A stretch of DNA of 8,025 nucleotides from Candidatus Omnitrophota bacterium (GTDB lineage: Bacteria; Omnitrophota; Gorgyraeia; Zapsychrales; Zapsychraceae), in NCBI GenBank assembly GCA_029567025.1, contig JAKQLT010000062.1, forward strand, positions 1 through 8,025, given 5' to 3'. Under the pieces are notes generated by a model. That model was not told where the DNA came from. It ran no database searches and saw only the letters and a list, made by a program, of their open reading frames with translations. A program made the translations under genes and the position numbers. Below, one piece after another: positions 5,302 through 8,025 of this stretch (position 1 is its first letter; every line of letters begins with the position of its first letter).

Positions 5302-6387
5302 ATGAAAAATGTTATTAAGAAAACTGTTTTAGAAAGTCAACCGTATATTCCCGGAAAACCGATTCAAGAAGTCAAACGTGAATTAGGTCTTAAAGATGTT
5401 ATTAAGGTTGCTTCTAATGAAAATCCTTATCCGCCGTCGCCTCAAGTGATTGCCGCGATGAGAAAAGAGTCAAAAAATGTTAATCGTTATCCCGATAGCA
5501 GTTGTTTTTACCTTCGCGAACAATTAGCGAAACAATTAAAAGTTAAACCAACCCAACTTGTTTTTGGAAACGGATCAGATGAAATTATTGTATTAGCGGT
5601 GCGCGCATTTATTAAGCCAGGGGATGAGATTGTGATTGCCAAACCCACGTTTTTGATTTACAACATCGCTTCTTGTATGGAAGGTGGCGTTGTGAAAGAA
5701 GTTCCTATTAAAGATTTTCAATATGATCTGAAGGGGATGTTGGCACAGATAACTTCTAAGACTCGTATTATTTTTATCGGCAATCCGGATAATCCTTGCG
5801 GCGCGTATATTCCTCAAAAGAAATTAGAGAATTTTGTTTCAAAGGTTCCCGACGATGTCCTTATTTTTCTCGATGAGGCGTATTTTGAATATGTGCAAGC
5901 TAAGGATTATGGGAGTTCCATTGATATGGTTTCTCGTTATAAGAATGTTTTGGTCGCTAGGACATTTTCTAAAATTTATGGATTAGCAGGATTGCGTATC
6001 GGCTATGCGATTGGCGATGAAGAGCTTATTGATTGGCTTAATCGTTTGCGTGAACCTTTTAATGTGAATTCTATGGCCCAGGCCGCGGCGTTAGCGTGTT
6101 TAAAAGATAAAATATATTATAAAAATATCACGAAAGAAATCGAAAGACAAAGGCAGTTTTTGTATAAAAGTTTTAAATCTTTGGAATTAAAGTTTGTAAA
6201 AACATTCACAAATTTTATTTTGATTTTTGTGCCTGGAGATTCAACCGATGTTTGCCAAAAACTTCTTCAAAAAGGAGTTATTGTCCGTGACATGCGCGGT
6301 TGGGGTCTGAAAAATTATATTCGTATTTCTATCGGTACTGCCCAAGAAAATAAAAAAGTTGTTCAAACGTTGAAGGAGATCTTATGA
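5302..6387 (+). CDS. hisC: HisC-type aminotransferase (histidinol-phosphate / aromatic)
   Basis: This is a class I/II PLP-dependent aminotransferase of the HisC subgroup, with 361 residues. Visible features are YIPGKP near the N-terminus, SNENPYPPSP (38-47), RYPD (62-65), GNGSDEII (89-96), NPDNPCG (161-167), DEAYFEY (191-197), the PLP-binding lysine Lys224 in TFSKIYGLAGLRIGY, and Arg341 in IRISIG, which binds the substrate carboxylate. HisC makes L-histidinol phosphate from imidazole-acetol phosphate, and members of this subgroup often also transaminate phenylpyruvate and 4-hydroxyphenylpyruvate. Its place between pheA and the DAHP synthase, with tyrA next and no his gene in sight, suggests that aromatic transamination is at least one of its jobs. 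This is inferred from context, because the motifs do not separate the two substrates. The ribosome site is weak (GGAAG at 5288-5292). Its stop overlaps the next start (ATGA). Confidence 0.92.
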   Translation: MKNVIKKTVLESQPYIPGKPIQEVKRELGLKDVIKVASNENPYPPSPQVIAAMRKESKNVNRYPDSSCFYLREQLAKQLKVKPTQLVFGNGSDEIIVLAVRAFIKPGDEIVIAKPTFLIYNIASCMEGGVVKEVPIKDFQYDLKGMLAQITSKTRIIFIGNPDNPCGAYIPQKKLENFVSKVPDDVLIFLDEAYFEYVQAKDYGSSIDMVSRYKNVLVARTFSKIYGLAGLRIGYAIGDEELIDWLNRLREPFNVNSMAQAAALACLKDKIYYKNITKEIERQRQFLYKSFKSLELKFVKTFTNFILIFVPGDSTDVCQKLLQKGVIVRDMRGWGLKNYIRISIGTAQENKKVVQTLKEIL

Positions 6388-7403
6388 TTGTTGTCTTAAA
6401 TCCAAAAGCCACAGAGGAGCAAATTCAGCATATTGTTGAGAAGGTCGGGAAGTTAGGCTTACGCGCGAATATTTCTCGAGGTGTTGAGAGAACCGTCATC
6501 GGGTTAATTGGGCCTGAAGATGTTTTGCGTGTTACACCGTTAGAGGTTTTTCCCGGCGTCGAACAAGTGATACCGGTCTTAGCTCCGTATAAATTAGTTT
6601 CGCGTGAATTTAAAAAAGAAAATTCTATTGTCAAGATTAATAATAAAATTAAGATTGGCGGAGATCGCGTTATTGTCATGGCAGGTCCTTGTTCGGTCGA
6701 AAATAAAGAAAGTTTGAGATCTATTGCCGAACAAGTTAAAAAGGCCGGGGCCACAGTTCTGCGTGGAGGCGCTTTTAAACCACGCACATCTCCTTATGAT
6801 TTTCAAGGATTGGGAGAAGAAGGATTAAAATATCTCAAAGAAGTCGGTGAAGAATTTGATTTAGCGATTACGACGGAAGTTATCGACCCTCGGCATATTG
6901 AGCTTATTTCAAAATACGCGGATATTCTACAGATAGGCGCGCGTAATATGCAGAATTTTTCTTTATTAAATGAACTGGGGCAGATTAAGAAACCGATTTT
7001 GTTAAAACGCGGGATTAGCGCGACGGTAAAAGAATTATTGATGTCTGCGGAATATATTCTCTCAAAAGGGAATTTTGATGTTATTTTATGTGAGCGGGGC
7101 ATACGCACGTTTGAAACAGCGACAAGAAATACTTTAGATATTAATGCCGTTCCTTTGGTAAAACAATTGTCCCATTTGCCTATTGTGGTTGACCCAAGCC
7201 ATGGAACAGGCCGATGGGGTTTAGTTGCTAGTGTGTCTAAGGCGGCGGTGGCCGCAGGCGCGGATGGTCTTATTATTGAAGTTCATGATAACCCGGAAGA
7301 GGCGATGTCAGATGGAACACAATCGCTTCTCCCAGAGAATTTTTCTCATTTAATGGCCGACTTGGAAAAAGTGGCTTTGGCGGTAGGGCGAACATTACAA
7401 TAA
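6384..7403 (+). CDS. aroF: 3-deoxy-7-phosphoheptulonate (DAHP) synthase with N-terminal ferredoxin-like domain
   Basis: It joins phosphoenolpyruvate and erythrose 4-phosphate, the first step of the shikimate pathway. Of 339 residues, about 1-70 form a ferredoxin-like (FXD) regulatory domain starting MIVVLNPKATEEQ, and about 85-339 form the TIM barrel of the AroA-I-beta/KDO8P-synthase-like class. Catalytic and metal residues are visible: GPCSVE with Cys103, GGAFKPRTSPY (128-138), GARNMQN (185-191), LKRG (207-210), DPSHGTGR with His273, EVH with Glu299, and SDG with Asp310. In Thermotoga the same N-terminal domain binds tyrosine and mediates feedback inhibition, so a similar control is plausible here. 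AAGGAG (6373-6378) precedes the ATG, which overlaps the hisC stop by 4 nt. The symbol aroF follows common use for this class; aroG or aroA are also used. Confidence 0.95.
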   Translation: MIVVLNPKATEEQIQHIVEKVGKLGLRANISRGVERTVIGLIGPEDVLRVTPLEVFPGVEQVIPVLAPYKLVSREFKKENSIVKINNKIKIGGDRVIVMAGPCSVENKESLRSIAEQVKKAGATVLRGGAFKPRTSPYDFQGLGEEGLKYLKEVGEEFDLAITTEVIDPRHIELISKYADILQIGARNMQNFSLLNELGQIKKPILLKRGISATVKELLMSAEYILSKGNFDVILCERGIRTFETATRNTLDINAVPLVKQLSHLPIVVDPSHGTGRWGLVASVSKAAVAAGADGLIIEVHDNPEEAMSDGTQSLLPENFSHLMADLEKVALAVGRTLQ

Positions 7404-7431
7404 ACATTTTGGAAGAAGAGGTGTTCAAGGT

Positions 7432-8025
7432 ATGATTTTAAATTCGTGGGCTTTTCGTAAGGTCGTGATTTTGGGTGTTGGATTTATGGGAGGGTCATTA
7501 GGATTAGCAATTAAAAAAAACCGTTTAGCCAAAGAGGTTGTGGGTGTATCTCAAAAACAATCCACATTGCTCGATGCGATAAAGATCAAGGCTATTGATA
7601 CGGGATTAACAGAAATTCCTCCCGCGGTTAATAATGCTGATTTAGTTGTTCTGTGTACTCCGGTTGAATCCATTAGAAAATTGCTTCCGGTTATTGCACC
7701 GCATTTGAAGCGCGGATGCATAGTGACCGATATGGGAAGCACAAAGTCCGATATCGTTGAAGAGGCAGAAAAAACATTTCCTTCGTCTGTTTTTTTTGTG
7801 GGATCTCATCCTATGGTCGGCTCTGAAAAAAAAGGTGTTGATTTTGCCAAGGAGTCCCTTTTTGAGAATGCTGTATGTTTTATGACCCCCAATAAAAAAA
7901 CGCATCATCACGCGCAAGAACGCGTATCTTTGTTGTGGAGTAAATTAGGCATGAAGATAAAATATTTAACGCCCGAGGACCATGATAAAATTTTAGCTTA
8001 TGTGAGCCATACGCCTCATGTCATG
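7432..8025 (+). CDS. tyrA: Prephenate dehydrogenase, N-terminal part (cut by the window end)
   Basis: It would oxidise and decarboxylate prephenate to 4-hydroxyphenylpyruvate, the tyrosine branch. The 198 codons visible run open to the edge. The Rossmann NAD(P)-binding motif is VVILGVGFMGGSLG (11-24), with DLVVLCTPV (70-78) as the next strand. GSTK (102-105) and SHPMVGSE (125-132) match the catalytic Ser and His regions of dehydrogenases such as the Aquifex enzyme, and SHTPHV (192-197) begins the helical domain. There is no N-terminal chorismate mutase, so the mutase activity comes from the PheA protein of the same gene cluster. The ATG at 7432 has an imperfect ribosome site (AAGAGGTG at 7415-7422 or AAGG at 7427-7430), and no in-frame alternative lies just upstream. 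The gap of 28 nt from the DAHP synthase gene is the longest in this gene run. Confidence 0.93.
   Translation, partial: MILNSWAFRKVVILGVGFMGGSLGLAIKKNRLAKEVVGVSQKQSTLLDAIKIKAIDTGLTEIPPAVNNADLVVLCTPVESIRKLLPVIAPHLKRGCIVTDMGSTKSDIVEEAEKTFPSSVFFVGSHPMVGSEKKGVDFAKESLFENAVCFMTPNKKTHHHAQERVSLLWSKLGMKIKYLTPEDHDKILAYVSHTPHVM

Noticed and set aside
6425..7108. Several - strand open frames opposite the DAHP synthase
   Set aside because: They mirror a highly conserved gene; the codon bias of the + strand leaves stop-free stretches on the other strand.
1..8025. Mobile elements, CRISPR repeats, tRNA genes, toxin-antitoxin or defence genes
   Set aside because: Apart from the possible membrane-protein end at 3-83, every gene is a recognised core function, and no terminal repeats, spaced direct repeats, tRNA cloverleaf or unexplained coding stretch was found.

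Overview
This is a compact, A+T-rich stretch of bacterial housekeeping genes, all on the + strand. I see no insertion sequence, phage gene, CRISPR array, toxin-antitoxin pair or defence system. Gene content and order (C4 zinc-ribbon protein / RNase HI / rnpB, then yebC-ruvC-ruvA-scpB, then pheA-hisC-DAHP synthase-tyrA) resemble uncultured lineages of the PVC/Omnitrophota kind. That placement is an inference from memory of gene order and sequence style. The sequence itself shows only a Gram-negative-like bacterium with good Shine-Dalgarno sites and very short intergenic gaps.

Region 1 (1-1553) is an RNA-metabolism block. It may open with the last 26 codons of an upstream gene (weak). A coiled-coil zinc-ribbon protein (GTG start) follows, then a single-domain RNase HI (TTG start overlapping the previous stop). 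Next comes the RNase P RNA gene, whose first 69 nt are also the last 22 codons and stop of the RNase HI gene. The RNA can be folded by eye into a short type-A-like RNA with P1, P2, P4-P10, P12 and P16-P18, and without P13/P14.

Region 2 (1554-4231) starts with an 87-nt A+T-rich spacer holding a T-tract and a perfect 7-bp inverted repeat. It leads into yebC, ruvC, ruvA and scpB, which overlap or lie within 2 nt of each other: a translation factor, the Holliday-junction resolvase, the junction-binding subunit and a condensin accessory protein. ruvB and scpA are not in the window.

Region 3 (4233-8025) follows without a break and encodes aromatic amino acid synthesis. It holds a bifunctional chorismate mutase/prephenate dehydratase with an ACT domain, a HisC-type aminotransferase, a DAHP synthase with an N-terminal ferredoxin-like domain, and the first 198 codons of prephenate dehydrogenase (cut by the window end). 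Together these supply the entry step of the shikimate pathway and both branches from chorismate toward phenylalanine and tyrosine. The aminotransferase probably serves the aromatic branch, and perhaps histidine as well.

The most notable points are the rnhA/rnpB overlap, the reduced RNase P RNA, and a RuvA that seems to lack the usual acidic pin. I did not find a previously undescribed system.
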